A stretch of DNA of 64,000 nt. Source: an uncultured Jannaschia sp. (GTDB lineage: Bacteria > Pseudomonadota > Alphaproteobacteria > Rhodobacterales > Rhodobacteraceae). The notes beneath the pieces were generated by a model. The model worked only from the letters and a program-made list of their open reading frames with translations, was not told where the DNA came from and made no database searches. Each line of letters begins with the position of its first letter. The first letter of the stretch is position 1. The stretch lies in contig CANLTZ010000012.1 in assembly GCA_947494145.1 (NCBI GenBank), forward strand, positions 62,001 through 126,000, in the 5' to 3' direction. Made by a program: the position numbers and the translations under genes. Positions 1 to 8,153 of the stretch are shown piece after piece.

Positions 1-1122
1 GTGGCCGACGCCATAGGCGACTATCTGGCCAAGGCAGAGGTGCATGACGTATCGGGCGCCAAGCATCGCGGCGTGCTGACCCGCAAGGACATGGCGGCGT
101 GGCGGGCGAGCTATGAGGCGCCGCTGAGCTATGACTACCACGGCTGGACCGTCCACAAGACTCAGGCCTGGGGTCAGGGGCCGGTGCTGTTGCAGGCGTT
201 GGCCATCCTGAAACACCATGATCTGGGCGCGATGGACCCGAAGGGCGCGGCCTTCGTCCATACGGTGATCGAGGCTATGAAGCTCGCCTATGCCGACCGC
301 GAAGCCTATTACGGAGACCCCGATTTCAGCGAAGTGCCGATGGAGCATTTGCTGTCGGAGGCTTACAACGCAGAGCGTGCCAAACTGATCGAGCCGGAGG
401 CGAGCCACGACCAGCGCCCTGGCCGCGTGCCGGGGTTTGAGGCGCAGGCCGACGCTTATATCGCCCGCGCCACGCGGGATTTCGGCGCCGCCGATGCTGC
501 ACCACAAGAACCCACCATGGCGCATCTGACGGAAAAGCGGGGCGATACCGTCCATCTGGATGTGATTGACCGCTGGGGTAACATGGTGGCGTCCACGCCC
601 TCGGGCGGGTGGTTGCAATCGTCCCCGGTGGTGCCGGGCCTGGGCTTTCCGCTCAATTCCCGGGCGCAGATGTTCTGGCTGGAAGAGGGGTTGCCGACCT
701 CGCTCGCGCCCGGCCGCAGGCCGCGCACGACGCTGACGCCGTCGCTGGCCGAACACGAAGACGGGCGGCGGCTGGTCTTCGGCACGCCCGGTGGGGACCA
801 GCAGGATCAATGGCAGCTCATCTGGTTTCTGCGGCTCGTCCACCATGGACTGGACCTTCAGGAAGGGATGGATGCGCCACTGTTCCATTCCATGCACTTT
901 CAGGGCAGCTTCTATCCGCGCGAAGCGAAGCCGGGTGAGATGATGATCGAACCCGCTTTCGGCGACGACGTGATCGCGGCGCTGGAAGCGCGGGGCCACA
1001 TCGTCCACGTGGCCGAACCTTGGACCGTGGGGCGCCTGACAGCGGCCATGCGCGACCCTGACGGGATGCTGCGCGCGGCGGCGACGCCCAGATTGATGCA
1101 AGCCTATGCGGTGGGACGATGA
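1..1122 (+). CDS. Gamma-glutamyltransferase family protein, C-terminal part (5' end outside window)
   Basis: The reading frame is open from the first base, so the gene is cut by the window edge; 373 residues are visible, against roughly 530-590 for the family. Gamma-glutamyltransferases are Ntn-hydrolases that self-cleave ahead of a threonine and transfer or hydrolyse gamma-glutamyl groups, usually in the periplasm. The visible part holds the end of the large subunit (HTVIEAMKLAYADREAYYGD) and the small subunit. The T-x-H-x-x-V-x-D cleavage motif appears as TVHLDVID with Thr183 (codon 547-549) as candidate nucleophile, followed by GNMVAST and the late GTPGGDQQ glycine motif. Its stop overlaps the DUF1028 start (ATGA). 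The true substrate may be another amide, as in cephalosporin-acylase-like members. Family assignment is confident; substrate is not. Confidence 0.9.
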   Translation: MADAIGDYLAKAEVHDVSGAKHRGVLTRKDMAAWRASYEAPLSYDYHGWTVHKTQAWGQGPVLLQALAILKHHDLGAMDPKGAAFVHTVIEAMKLAYADREAYYGDPDFSEVPMEHLLSEAYNAERAKLIEPEASHDQRPGRVPGFEAQADAYIARATRDFGAADAAPQEPTMAHLTEKRGDTVHLDVIDRWGNMVASTPSGGWLQSSPVVPGLGFPLNSRAQMFWLEEGLPTSLAPGRRPRTTLTPSLAEHEDGRRLVFGTPGGDQQDQWQLIWFLRLVHHGLDLQEGMDAPLFHSMHFQGSFYPREAKPGEMMIEPAFGDDVIAALEARGHIVHVAEPWTVGRLTAAMRDPDGMLRAAATPRLMQAYAVGR

Positions 1123-1856
1123 CCTATTCCTTGATTGCGAAAACAGGTGACGAAATCGGGCTTATCGTGGCCTCTAAATTCTTTGCATGTGGCGCGGTGG
1201 TGCCCTTTGTCGGGGCGCGCAGTGCCGTCGCCAGCCAAGCCTTCTGCAACCCCATTTGGGGCAGTGGGGGGCGCGCTCGGCTGGAAGCTGGGGAGGCCGC
1301 CGATGCGGTGCTGGCCGATTTCGTGGCGCGCGATGGCGGGCAGGCCATCCGGCAGGCGCATATGATGGATGCCGAAGGGCGTTTCGCGGCCCATACCGGC
1401 GTCGATTGCGTAGACTGGTGTGGGCATCTGATCAGCGACGACCATTCGGTGGCGGGCAACATGCTGGCTGGGCCTGACGTGATCGAGGCCACGTCAGCGG
1501 CCTTCGCCGCCAGCACCGGCCCCCTGCCCGAGCGGCTGATCACGGCCATGCGCGCGGGTGAGGCCGAAGGCGGCGACAAGCGCGGGCGGCAGGCGGCGGG
1601 CCTGGTCATCCACCGGGGCGAAGCCCATGCCTGGCTGGATCTGCGCGCCGACGACGATGCCGACCCCTTGGGCGAATTGGAGCGGCTTTGGGACGTGGCG
1701 CAGGAACGCTACACCTCGTTCACGCTGGGCATGGCCACAGCAGAGAATTTCAGCGGCATGACCGATCGCGCGCCCATCGACGCGGCGATTGCCGCCGAAG
1801 AGGAACGGCGGAAGGCGGAAGGTCGTCCTTCGCGATCACGGGCGGTGGAGACATGA
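1119..1856 (+). CDS. DUF1028 family putative Ntn-hydrolase
   Basis: A 245-residue protein with the DUF1028 hallmarks: an N-terminal block with VASKFFACGAVVPF, then ASQAFCNP, a central AAHTGVDC and a D-H-S-V-AGNML block near residues 100-120. The family is thought to be an amidohydrolase of the Ntn fold and is often found beside peptide or gamma-glutamyl metabolism genes; no in vivo substrate can be named. The start ATG overlaps the stop of the gamma-glutamyltransferase and the stop overlaps the next start, so the three genes should be translated together. The C-terminal tail (about residues 225-245) is charged and rich in Glu and Arg. Confidence 0.85.
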   Translation: MTYSLIAKTGDEIGLIVASKFFACGAVVPFVGARSAVASQAFCNPIWGSGGRARLEAGEAADAVLADFVARDGGQAIRQAHMMDAEGRFAAHTGVDCVDWCGHLISDDHSVAGNMLAGPDVIEATSAAFAASTGPLPERLITAMRAGEAEGGDKRGRQAAGLVIHRGEAHAWLDLRADDDADPLGELERLWDVAQERYTSFTLGMATAENFSGMTDRAPIDAAIAAEEERRKAEGRPSRSRAVET

Positions 1857-2539
1857 CGGACCCCGTCCGCGCCAAGCTGATGGACCTGATCGCCGCCGGT
1901 GATCTGGGCGAAGGCGGGCGCCTGCCCACCGAGCGTGCTTTGGCCGACCGCTTCGGCACCTCGCGGCGGCTGGTGCGGCAGGCGCTGGACGCGCTGGAAG
2001 CCGAGGGGCTGGTCTGGCGGCGGCAGGGCGCGGGCACGTTTGCGGGTCAGCCCTCGGACCCGACGGGTGATCTGGCGGCGCGGATCGCCGGGGAAACCGA
2101 TCCGATCCAGGTGATGGAGGCGCGGCTCTGCATTGAACCCGCTTTGGCCGCCTTGTCCGCCGAACGCATGACCGACGATGAGATTGCGCGTCTCAGGGCC
2201 CTGGCACGCCAACAGGTGGAGGCCGCGGATCCCCAGGGCACCGAGTTATGGGACGGCGCCTTGCACCGGCTGATCGCCCAAGGCGCGCGCAACCGGCCCC
2301 TGCTGACGGCTTTCGCGCTGTTGGACCGCATCCGCGAAAACCCCGATTGGGTGGCGATCCGCGCGCGGGGTCGGTCGGGCGCCTCTATGGCGGTGTCGCG
2401 GTCGGAACATGCCACGCTGGTGGATGCCATCGCCGCCCGCGACCCGGATGCCGCGCGCCAGGCCATGCACGAACACCTGACCACACGGCTATCGGCCCTG
2501 CAGGCGCAATTGGGGGAACACTTGCGTGCGGGAGAGTAG
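1853..2539 (+). CDS. GntR/FadR-family transcriptional regulator
   Basis: A 228-residue regulator. Residues 1-65 form a GntR winged helix (GRLPTERALADRFGTSRRLV, then ALEAEGLVWRRQGAGTF). The rest is an all-helical FCD-type ligand domain with HEHL/His residues typical of metal-assisted effector binding. The chosen ATG overlaps the DUF1028 stop (ATGA); the open frame extends further upstream but only inside the DUF1028 gene. As the last gene of the amide-hydrolase unit it probably controls that unit in response to a carboxylate product; this is inference from position. No operator could be assigned because the operon start is outside the window. Confidence 0.88.
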   Translation: MTDPVRAKLMDLIAAGDLGEGGRLPTERALADRFGTSRRLVRQALDALEAEGLVWRRQGAGTFAGQPSDPTGDLAARIAGETDPIQVMEARLCIEPALAALSAERMTDDEIARLRALARQQVEAADPQGTELWDGALHRLIAQGARNRPLLTAFALLDRIRENPDWVAIRARGRSGASMAVSRSEHATLVDAIAARDPDAARQAMHEHLTTRLSALQAQLGEHLRAGE

Positions 2540-2561
2540 ACTTTACGCCCATGCATCCTTA

Positions 2562-2579
2562 TGTAGTAACGTTGCTACA
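2562..2579. promoter_or_regulatory. 18-bp imperfect palindrome, candidate toxin-antitoxin operator
   Basis: TGTAGTAACGTTGCTACA reads almost identically on both strands (16 of 18 positions; consensus TGTAGyAACGTTrCTACA). It ends 12 bases before the antitoxin start and directly precedes the AGGAGGG ribosome-binding site. Phd/YefM-type antitoxins repress their own operons through palindromes in this position, so an autoregulatory operator is the simplest reading. Confidence 0.6.
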
Positions 2580-2591
2580 GGAGGGTCGCCC

Positions 2592-2846
2592 ATGGGACTT
2601 CACACTTTCACCAGCCGGGAACTGAACCAGGATATCGCCCGCGCCAAGCGGGCCGCGCGGGACGGGCCCGTCGTGATCACCGATCGCGGGCGTCCGGCCC
2701 ATGTGCTGTTGTCCTACGACGATTACCGCAAGCTGACCGGCGGGGCGCGGTCGTTGGTGGACGCCCTGGCCATGCCGGGCCTGTCGGACATCCCGTTTGA
2801 GCCGGGACGCGCCAATATCACGCCGAAGCCGGTCGATCTGGACTGA
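2592..2846 (+). CDS. Phd/YefM-family antitoxin
   Basis: An 84-residue protein. The N-terminal half (FTSRELNQD, AKRAARDGPVVITDRGRPAHVLLSYDDY) is the typical Phd/YefM DNA-binding fold, and the acidic C-terminal tail would wrap the toxin. The start at 2592 is chosen because AGGAGGG lies six bases upstream; the frame is open 66 bases earlier, but that would run through the palindromic operator. The stop codon is followed immediately by the toxin ATG. The role is to neutralise the PIN ribonuclease and, with it, repress the pair. Confidence 0.85.
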   Translation: MGLHTFTSRELNQDIARAKRAARDGPVVITDRGRPAHVLLSYDDYRKLTGGARSLVDALAMPGLSDIPFEPGRANITPKPVDLD

Positions 2847-3269
2847 ATGTACGTTCTCGATACCAATGTCGTCTCGGAATTGCGGCGCGCCGGGGATGGG
2901 CGCGCCGATTCCAATGTCGTGGCCTGGATCGCGGCGCAGGATGCGGGCGCATTGTTCATCTCGGCCCTGACATTGATGGAACTGGAAATCGGCGTGCTGC
3001 GGCTGGACTGGCGCGACCCGGTGCAGGCGGCGCCCCTGCGCCGGTGGCTGGATGAAAAGGTCGTGCCGGAATTTGAGGGACGCACATTGCCAGTGGACGG
3101 GCCGGTCGCCATGCGCTGCGCCGGGTTGCACGTTCCAGACCCGCGGTCGGACAGGGATGCATTGATCGCAGCGACGGCCCTTATGCACGGCATGGCCGTC
3201 GTGACCCGCAACGTGGCAGATTTCGCGCCGACCGGGGTTCAGATCGTGAACCCTTGGCAGGCGCGCTAG
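2847..3269 (+). CDS. PIN-domain ribonuclease toxin (VapC/FitB-like)
   Basis: A 140-residue PIN domain. The four acidic residues expected for a Mg-dependent RNase are visible: Asp5 in MYVLDTN, Glu near residue 45 in LMELEIGV, Asp in RSDRDALIAATA and Asp in VTRNVADF. The order (Phd-type antitoxin then PIN toxin, zero spacing) is a common hybrid type II module. Toxins of this family cleave tRNA or rRNA and halt translation when the antitoxin is degraded. Nothing indicates inactivation. Specific RNA target cannot be inferred. Confidence 0.9.
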   Translation: MYVLDTNVVSELRRAGDGRADSNVVAWIAAQDAGALFISALTLMELEIGVLRLDWRDPVQAAPLRRWLDEKVVPEFEGRTLPVDGPVAMRCAGLHVPDPRSDRDALIAATALMHGMAVVTRNVADFAPTGVQIVNPWQAR

Positions 3270-3595
3270 GGCATCCGGCGGGCTTTCAGAGCCGGGTCAA
3301 AGCGGTTTTCGAAGAACCTGCGATCAGGATCCTCGAAAATCGCTCTCGGCAAGACTGCCTCAGCGGTTGACCGGCATTCGCCCAAAATAGTCGCTCTTTA
3401 GATTCGCATCGCTAAATCAGAGCCTTGCGAACACGGACGACAGCGTCTCCCTCGTGTCTATTCTTTCGGCACGTCAACGCCCCATGCGCAAAAAACAGGC
3501 ATTCACTCGCATCGCCGGATTTTGGCCGGGCCCCGACCTTGGCCCCCCGGTCGGGGGGTCGCAACGCTCCGGGCGTCTGAGAACGGGGGTTCCTT
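3270..3595. other. 326-bp intergenic region between toxin and urtA
   Basis: No gene was found. It holds a long inverted repeat (3301-3344, listed separately) and, just before urtA, a six-base C/G hairpin (CCCCCC at 3543-3548, GGGGGG at 3553-3558, four-base loop) that would form in the urtA leader RNA. A TTGACC (3367) lies upstream but has no convincing -10 partner. I saw no sigma-54 (GG-N10-GC) element that I would defend, although urea uptake is often nitrogen controlled. Confidence 0.5.
3301..3344. repeat. Long inverted repeat downstream of toxin gene (repeat or terminator)
   Basis: AGCGGTTTTCGA (3301-3312) faces TCGAAAATCGCT (3333-3344), 11 of 12 bases complementary, and inside the loop CCTG (3317) faces CAGG (3325). 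The outer arm word AGCGGTTTT recurs right after two other genes (17346 after the alcohol dehydrogenase, 23307 after the Rieske operon), without the second arm. It may terminate the toxin mRNA or be a small dispersed palindromic repeat. Confidence 0.6.
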
Positions 3596-4870
3596 ATGAA
3601 GACGTATCTGCCACTTCTGTGCACCACACTTTCCATCGCCGCCGCACCTGCCTTTGCGCAGGATTGCCCGGTCAAGGTGGGCGTGCTGCATTCGCTGTCG
3701 GGGACGATGGCCATTTCCGAGACGACCCTGAAAGACACGGTCGAAATGCTCGTGGATATTCAAAACGAAAACGGCGGCCTTCTGGGCTGCGAGGTTGAGG
3801 CGGTCGTGGTCGACCCGGCCTCGGACTGGCCGCTTTTCGCGGAAAAAGCGCGCGAATTGCTGACGGTCGAAGAAGTCGACGTCATCTTCGGATCCTGGAC
3901 GTCGGTCAGCCGCAAATCCGCCCTGCCCGTGTTGGAGGAGTTGAACGGCCTGATGTTCTACCCCGTCCAATATGAGGGCGAGGAAAGCTCCAAGAACGTG
4001 TTCTACACCGGCGCCGCACCCAACCAGCAGGCCATCCCGGCGGTGGATTACTTTCTGGAAGAACTGGGCGTCGAACGCTTCGCGCTGCTGGGCACGGACT
4101 ATGTCTATCCGCGCACCACGAACAACATCCTGGAAGCCTATCTGAAGTCCAAGGGCGTCGCCGAGGAAGACATCTTCGTCAACTACACACCCTTCGGTCA
4201 CAGCGACTGGGCCACCATCGTCGGCGACGTTGTCGAGATGAGCGAAGATGGCCGCCAGGTAGGCGTCATCTCCACCATCAATGGCGACGCCAATATCGGC
4301 TTCTACAAGGAATTGGCCGCTGCCGAGATCTCAGCCGACGACATCCCGGTCGTGGCCTTCTCCGTCGGGGAAGAAGAGCTTTCGGGCCTCGATACCTCGA
4401 ACTTGGTGGGTCACCTGGCCGCCTGGAACTACTTCCAGTCCGCCGAAACCGAAGCCAACGAAGACTTCGTCGCCGCCTGGAAGGCGCGCATGGGTGAGGA
4501 CCGTGTCACCAACGACCCGATGGAGGCCCATTATATCGGCTTCAACATGTGGGTGAATGCCGTGACCGAAGCGGGCACCACCGATGTGGATGCCGTGCGC
4601 GAGGCGATGTATGGCCAGGAATTCCCCAACCTGACCGGGGGCACGGCGGTCATGCTGCCCAACCACCACCTGGCGAAGCCTGTCTTGATCGGTGAAATCA
4701 CCGAAGACGGTCAGTTCGACATCATCTCCCAGACCTCTGAAGTGCCGGGCGATGCCTGGACCGACCATCTGGTGGAATCGGCCAAGCTTATCTCGGACTG
4801 GCCGGGCAAGGGTTGCGGCATGTGGAACACCGAGACGGAAAGCTGCGTCCAGATCCAGTCGAACTACTGA
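3596..4870 (+). CDS. urtA: Urea ABC transporter, periplasmic substrate-binding protein UrtA
   Basis: A 424-residue type I periplasmic binding protein. A signal peptide with cleavage near AFAQ-DC (about residue 22) is followed by VKVGVLHSLSGTMAISE, the hallmark opening of UrtA, then GSWTSVSRKSALPVLEE, FYPVQYEGEESSKN and the Pro-rich NLTGGTAVMLPNHHLAKPV. It would capture urea (or short amides) for the UrtBCDE importer. Length and motif order fit the family well. It is separated from urtB by a strong hairpin, the usual way to keep binding-protein mRNA in excess. No urease genes are in view, which is unusual as urt often adjoins ure genes; they may lie elsewhere. Confidence 0.95.
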   Translation: MKTYLPLLCTTLSIAAAPAFAQDCPVKVGVLHSLSGTMAISETTLKDTVEMLVDIQNENGGLLGCEVEAVVVDPASDWPLFAEKARELLTVEEVDVIFGSWTSVSRKSALPVLEELNGLMFYPVQYEGEESSKNVFYTGAAPNQQAIPAVDYFLEELGVERFALLGTDYVYPRTTNNILEAYLKSKGVAEEDIFVNYTPFGHSDWATIVGDVVEMSEDGRQVGVISTINGDANIGFYKELAAAEISADDIPVVAFSVGEEELSGLDTSNLVGHLAAWNYFQSAETEANEDFVAAWKARMGEDRVTNDPMEAHYIGFNMWVNAVTEAGTTDVDAVREAMYGQEFPNLTGGTAVMLPNHHLAKPVLIGEITEDGQFDIISQTSEVPGDAWTDHLVESAKLISDWPGKGCGMWNTETESCVQIQSNY

Positions 4871-4887
4871 TCTGAAGCGCATCCGAC

Positions 4888-4924
4888 GCGCCGGTCCGGC
4901 CCGCCTTCCCCGCCGGTCCGGCGC
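4888..4924 (+). promoter_or_regulatory. Intercistronic hairpin between urtA and urtB
   Basis: GCGCCGG-T-CCGGC (4888-4900) pairs with GCCGG-T-CCGGCGC (4912-4924): twelve GC pairs interrupted only by a T-T mismatch, 11-base loop, then a pyrimidine run (CCTTTCTTTC). It could protect the urtA message from 3' decay or partly terminate transcription so that urtB-E are made in smaller amounts. Confidence 0.7.
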
Positions 4925-4944
4925 CCTTTCTTTCAGGACATGTC

Positions 4945-6882
4945 ATGACCCTGATCCGCCTGATCGCCGCCCTCTGCCTGCTGGCGCTGCCCGTGACGGC
5001 GCAGGAAGGTGCGGTGCAGACCGTGCTGCAAACCCACGCCGCCGATATCGCCGAGCCGTCGCGCCGCACCATCCAGCCCGTGCTGGATGACCTCGCCGCC
5101 AGTGGCCTGCCCGCCATGCCTGCTTTCCTAGAAGCCTGGGCCGACAGGGGTGTGGTGCAGCGCGACGCCGATGGTCTGTTCTTCTTCGGCGAACGGGACG
5201 GCGACGTCTATATCCTCCGCTCGATCGAAGACGGGTCCGATGCGGGCACCGTAGGCCGCCGCGATGCCGACCAGCTTCGTCCCAATGCGGGCGTGCGCCG
5301 TCTGATCGCCACGGCGCTTGTGCAGTTCCAGTTGAACGACCCCGACCCTGACCGCCGCCGCGCCGCCCTGGATGCCCTCACGCGGAACCCCACGCCCGAC
5401 CTGCTGGCACCGCTGCGCGCCTCCATCGAGGGGGAGGAGGACCGCGCCATTCGCCAGCGCAAGGAAGCGCTGGACAGGCTCATCACCATCCGCTTCGGCG
5501 AAGACCGCACGACCCGGCTGGCCGCCATCTTCTGGATGGCGGATCAGGTGTCGCTTGAAGCGCGGGCCGCCTTGAACGCCGTGCTGACCACAGATACCTT
5601 CGTGGGCCAGCCGCCCGAAGACGCGAACGTCGCCCGCAGCTTGCAAGTGGGCACCGACATCACCCCGGACCAAGCCCTGGCCCTGCTGGCCGCCGAAGGC
5701 ATCCTGCCCGAAGACGTCACCCGCGCCGACCGCGACGCGGCCCTGGTCGCCGCCATCGACGGCGACAGCGTGGCGGGCGTGCCGGTATCCAGCCTCAACA
5801 CCGAAGACGCCCGCTGGGCCGCCTATGCCACCTTGGCCGAAAACGGCGCCGCGCGGCCCCGCCCCCCCGTCAATGCGGTGGAAATCCTGCTGGCCGCCAA
5901 CCCCATCGTGGAAATCTACGATGAACCAGACGCCGCCATCACCGCCGCCGCCGCCGAGGCCCTGACCCAGGTGGAAGCCCGCGTGGCCCGCGCCCAAGCC
6001 GCCGATCTGGGCCTCGACGCGCTGTCGCTGGCCTCGATCTATTTCCTGGCGGCCATCGGCCTGGCCATCACCTTCGGCGTCATGGGCGTGATCAACATGG
6101 CCCATGGCGAATTCATCATGATCGGCGCCTATACCGGCTACGTCGTCCAACTTTTCGTGCCCGACTATACACTCTCGCTCATCATCGCGCTGCCGCTTGC
6201 CTTCTGCACCGCCGCCGCTGCGGGCGTGGCGCTTGAACGGCTGGTCATCCGCCACCTGGCCCACCGCCCGTTGGAGACCCTTCTGGCGACGTTCGGCATC
6301 TCGGTCGCGCTCCAGCAAATCTTCAAGAACATCTTCGGCACCCAGGCCGTGCCGCTGACCTCGCCCGATTGGCTGGCAGGCGCTTGGACGCTGAACGACG
6401 TGGTGGGCATCAGCTATATCCGCATCGCCATCTTCATCCTAGCGCTCCTCTTTCTGGCGCTGCTGGTCTACATCCTGCGCCGCACGCGTCTGGGCCTGGA
6501 AGTCCGCGCCGTCACCCAGAACCCCGGCATGGCCGCATCGCTTGGCATCGACCCCGACCGCGTGGGCATGGCCACTTTCGCGCTTGGGTCCGGCATTGCG
6601 GGTGTGGCGGGCGTGGCCATCGGCCTCTTCGCGCAAGTCACGTCGGAAATGGGCGCCAGCTACATCGTGCAAAGCTTCATGACCGTGGTCGTGGGCGGCG
6701 TGGGCTCGGTCTTCGGCACGCTGGCAGGCGCGGGTCTGATCGGGGGGCTGCAAAAGGGCATTGAATGGCTCAACCCCTCCAACACCTTGGCAGCCCAAAC
6801 CTATATGATCCTCTTCATCATCCTCTTCATCCAGTTCCGCCCGCGCGGCATCGTGGCCCAGAAGGGGAGGTTCGCCCAATGA
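4945..6882 (+). CDS. urtB: Urea ABC transporter permease UrtB, with periplasmic N-terminal domain
   Basis: A 645-residue permease of the branched-chain amino-acid (LivH) type. A signal sequence (cleavage near VTAQ-EG, residue 20) precedes about 330 soluble, helix-rich, Ala/Asp-rich residues that would sit in the periplasm. The membrane domain starts around residue 355 (LASIYFLAAIGLAITFGVMG, INMAHGEFIMIGAYTG) and carries the permease signature GVGSVFGTLAGAGLIGGLQ near residues 580-605. The long N-terminal region is a known feature of UrtB proteins. The stop overlaps the urtC ATG. It forms the channel with UrtC. Confidence 0.93.
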   Translation: MTLIRLIAALCLLALPVTAQEGAVQTVLQTHAADIAEPSRRTIQPVLDDLAASGLPAMPAFLEAWADRGVVQRDADGLFFFGERDGDVYILRSIEDGSDAGTVGRRDADQLRPNAGVRRLIATALVQFQLNDPDPDRRRAALDALTRNPTPDLLAPLRASIEGEEDRAIRQRKEALDRLITIRFGEDRTTRLAAIFWMADQVSLEARAALNAVLTTDTFVGQPPEDANVARSLQVGTDITPDQALALLAAEGILPEDVTRADRDAALVAAIDGDSVAGVPVSSLNTEDARWAAYATLAENGAARPRPPVNAVEILLAANPIVEIYDEPDAAITAAAAEALTQVEARVARAQAADLGLDALSLASIYFLAAIGLAITFGVMGVINMAHGEFIMIGAYTGYVVQLFVPDYTLSLIIALPLAFCTAAAAGVALERLVIRHLAHRPLETLLATFGISVALQQIFKNIFGTQAVPLTSPDWLAGAWTLNDVVGISYIRIAIFILALLFLALLVYILRRTRLGLEVRAVTQNPGMAASLGIDPDRVGMATFALGSGIAGVAGVAIGLFAQVTSEMGASYIVQSFMTVVVGGVGSVFGTLAGAGLIGGLQKGIEWLNPSNTLAAQTYMILFIILFIQFRPRGIVAQKGRFAQ

Positions 6883-8153
6883 GCGACGCTTCCCCATCAC
6901 TGGTCCGCAAATACTCCGGGGGTGCGGGGGCTGGCCCCCGCTCCGGCCCGCTCATCCTGCGCCCGGACGTGCTGATCTTTCTGATCACGCTGGCGGCGTT
7001 GACCATCGGGGCCACCTTCTTGGCCGAAGCGGGTCTGATCTCCACCGCCTTCGTCAAGACGCTGGGCAAGACGCTGTGCTTATGCCTCGCCGCGCTCGCC
7101 ATGGATCTGGTCTGGGGCTACACGGGCATCCTGTCGCTCGGCCATTTCGCCTTCTTCGGCATCGGTGGCTACGCCATCGGAATGTGGCTCATGTGGGACC
7201 GGACCGAGGGGATCGTGCTCGACACGCTCTCGCGCGGACCGCTGCCCCCGACCGCGTTGGAGATCGAGGAACAGATCGGCACGCAGATATTCGGCGTGGT
7301 GGGCTCGTCCGAGGTGCCGTGGCTATGGGCCTTTGCCGGGTCGCTGCCGATCCAACTGGCCTTTGCGGTGCTGGTGCCGGGGTTGATCGCGCTCATCTTC
7401 GGCTGGCTTGCCTTCCGCAGCCGCGTGGCGGGGGTTTACCTGTCGATCCTGACGCAGGCGGGCACGCTGGCCTTGTCGCTGTGGCTCTTCCAGAACGATA
7501 GCGGGCTCAGGGGCAATAACGGCCTGTCGGGCCTTCAGAACATTCCCGGCCTGACGGATGTGCCGCAATCCACGCTCAGCCTGTGGTTCCTCTGGGCTTC
7601 GGCGGCCGCCCTCGCGCTTGCCTATCTGGCCGCCGCCTGGATGGTATCCGGGCGGTTCGGGTCCGTCCTGCGCGGCATCCGCGATGATGAGGCGCGCGTG
7701 CGGTTCCTGGGCTACGAGGTGGAGCACTACAAGCTCGCCATCTTCACCGTCACCGCCATGGCCTGCGGCATCGCGGGCGCGCTTTACTATCCACAGGCGG
7801 GCATCGTGAACCCGGCGGAAATCGCCCCCATTGCGTCCATCTATCTGGCGGTCTGGGTCGCCATCGGCGGGCGCGGGCGGCTTTACGGGGCGGTGATTGG
7901 CGCCGCTGTGGTCAGCCTGGCGTCAAGCTGGTTCACCGGTGGCGGCGCGCCCGATATCGAGCTGGGTTTCTACACCATCCAATGGACGGATTGGTGGCTT
8001 GTGTTGCTGGGCCTGTCCTTCGTGTTGGTCACACTGTTCGCGCCCAAGGGCTTGGGCGGGTTGGTTGACCTTTACACCGACCGGCGTGCGGCCAAGCGCA
8101 ATGCCGATCTAGGCCCCGATGCGGGCGCGCTGCGCAAGGAAGAAGACGCATGA
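6879..8153 (+). CDS. urtC: Urea ABC transporter permease UrtC
   Basis: A 424-residue LivM-type permease. The ATG overlaps the urtB stop (ATGA); upstream in-frame codons lie inside urtB. Membrane segments begin at about residue 28; GNNGLSGLQNIPG, GRFGSVLRGIRDDEARVRF and YYPQAGIVNPAEIAPIASIY are family blocks. Oddly, the first 25 or so codons contain a copy of a palindromic repeat found twice outside genes in this window (6909-6941), which here encodes KYSGGAGAGPRSG. This suggests the cytoplasmic N-terminus grew by repeat insertion. The stop overlaps the urtD start. Confidence 0.93.
   Translation: MSDASPSLVRKYSGGAGAGPRSGPLILRPDVLIFLITLAALTIGATFLAEAGLISTAFVKTLGKTLCLCLAALAMDLVWGYTGILSLGHFAFFGIGGYAIGMWLMWDRTEGIVLDTLSRGPLPPTALEIEEQIGTQIFGVVGSSEVPWLWAFAGSLPIQLAFAVLVPGLIALIFGWLAFRSRVAGVYLSILTQAGTLALSLWLFQNDSGLRGNNGLSGLQNIPGLTDVPQSTLSLWFLWASAAALALAYLAAAWMVSGRFGSVLRGIRDDEARVRFLGYEVEHYKLAIFTVTAMACGIAGALYYPQAGIVNPAEIAPIASIYLAVWVAIGGRGRLYGAVIGAAVVSLASSWFTGGGAPDIELGFYTIQWTDWWLVLLGLSFVLVTLFAPKGLGGLVDLYTDRRAAKRNADLGPDAGALRKEEDA
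6909..6941 (+). repeat. Palindromic dispersed repeat, copy A, inside urtC
   Basis: AAATACTCCGGGGG followed by the near-perfect palindrome GCGGGGGCTGGCCCCCGC (6924-6941). The same arrangement, AAATACTCCGGGG then a GC palindrome around a GGGGC/GCCCC core, occurs at 27887-27940 and, on the minus strand, at 17396-17446. This copy lies in frame in the 5' part of urtC. Confidence 0.7.

Noticed and set aside
3371-3381. GGCATTCGCCC as a third copy of the LuxR-associated palindrome
   Set aside because: It shares only the central 11 bases and lacks the TCGGG/CCCGA arms, so chance is likely in this composition.
3543-3558. C6/G6 hairpin as a terminator
   Set aside because: It lies just before urtA, has no T run and would cut the urtA leader; kept only as a leader structure note.
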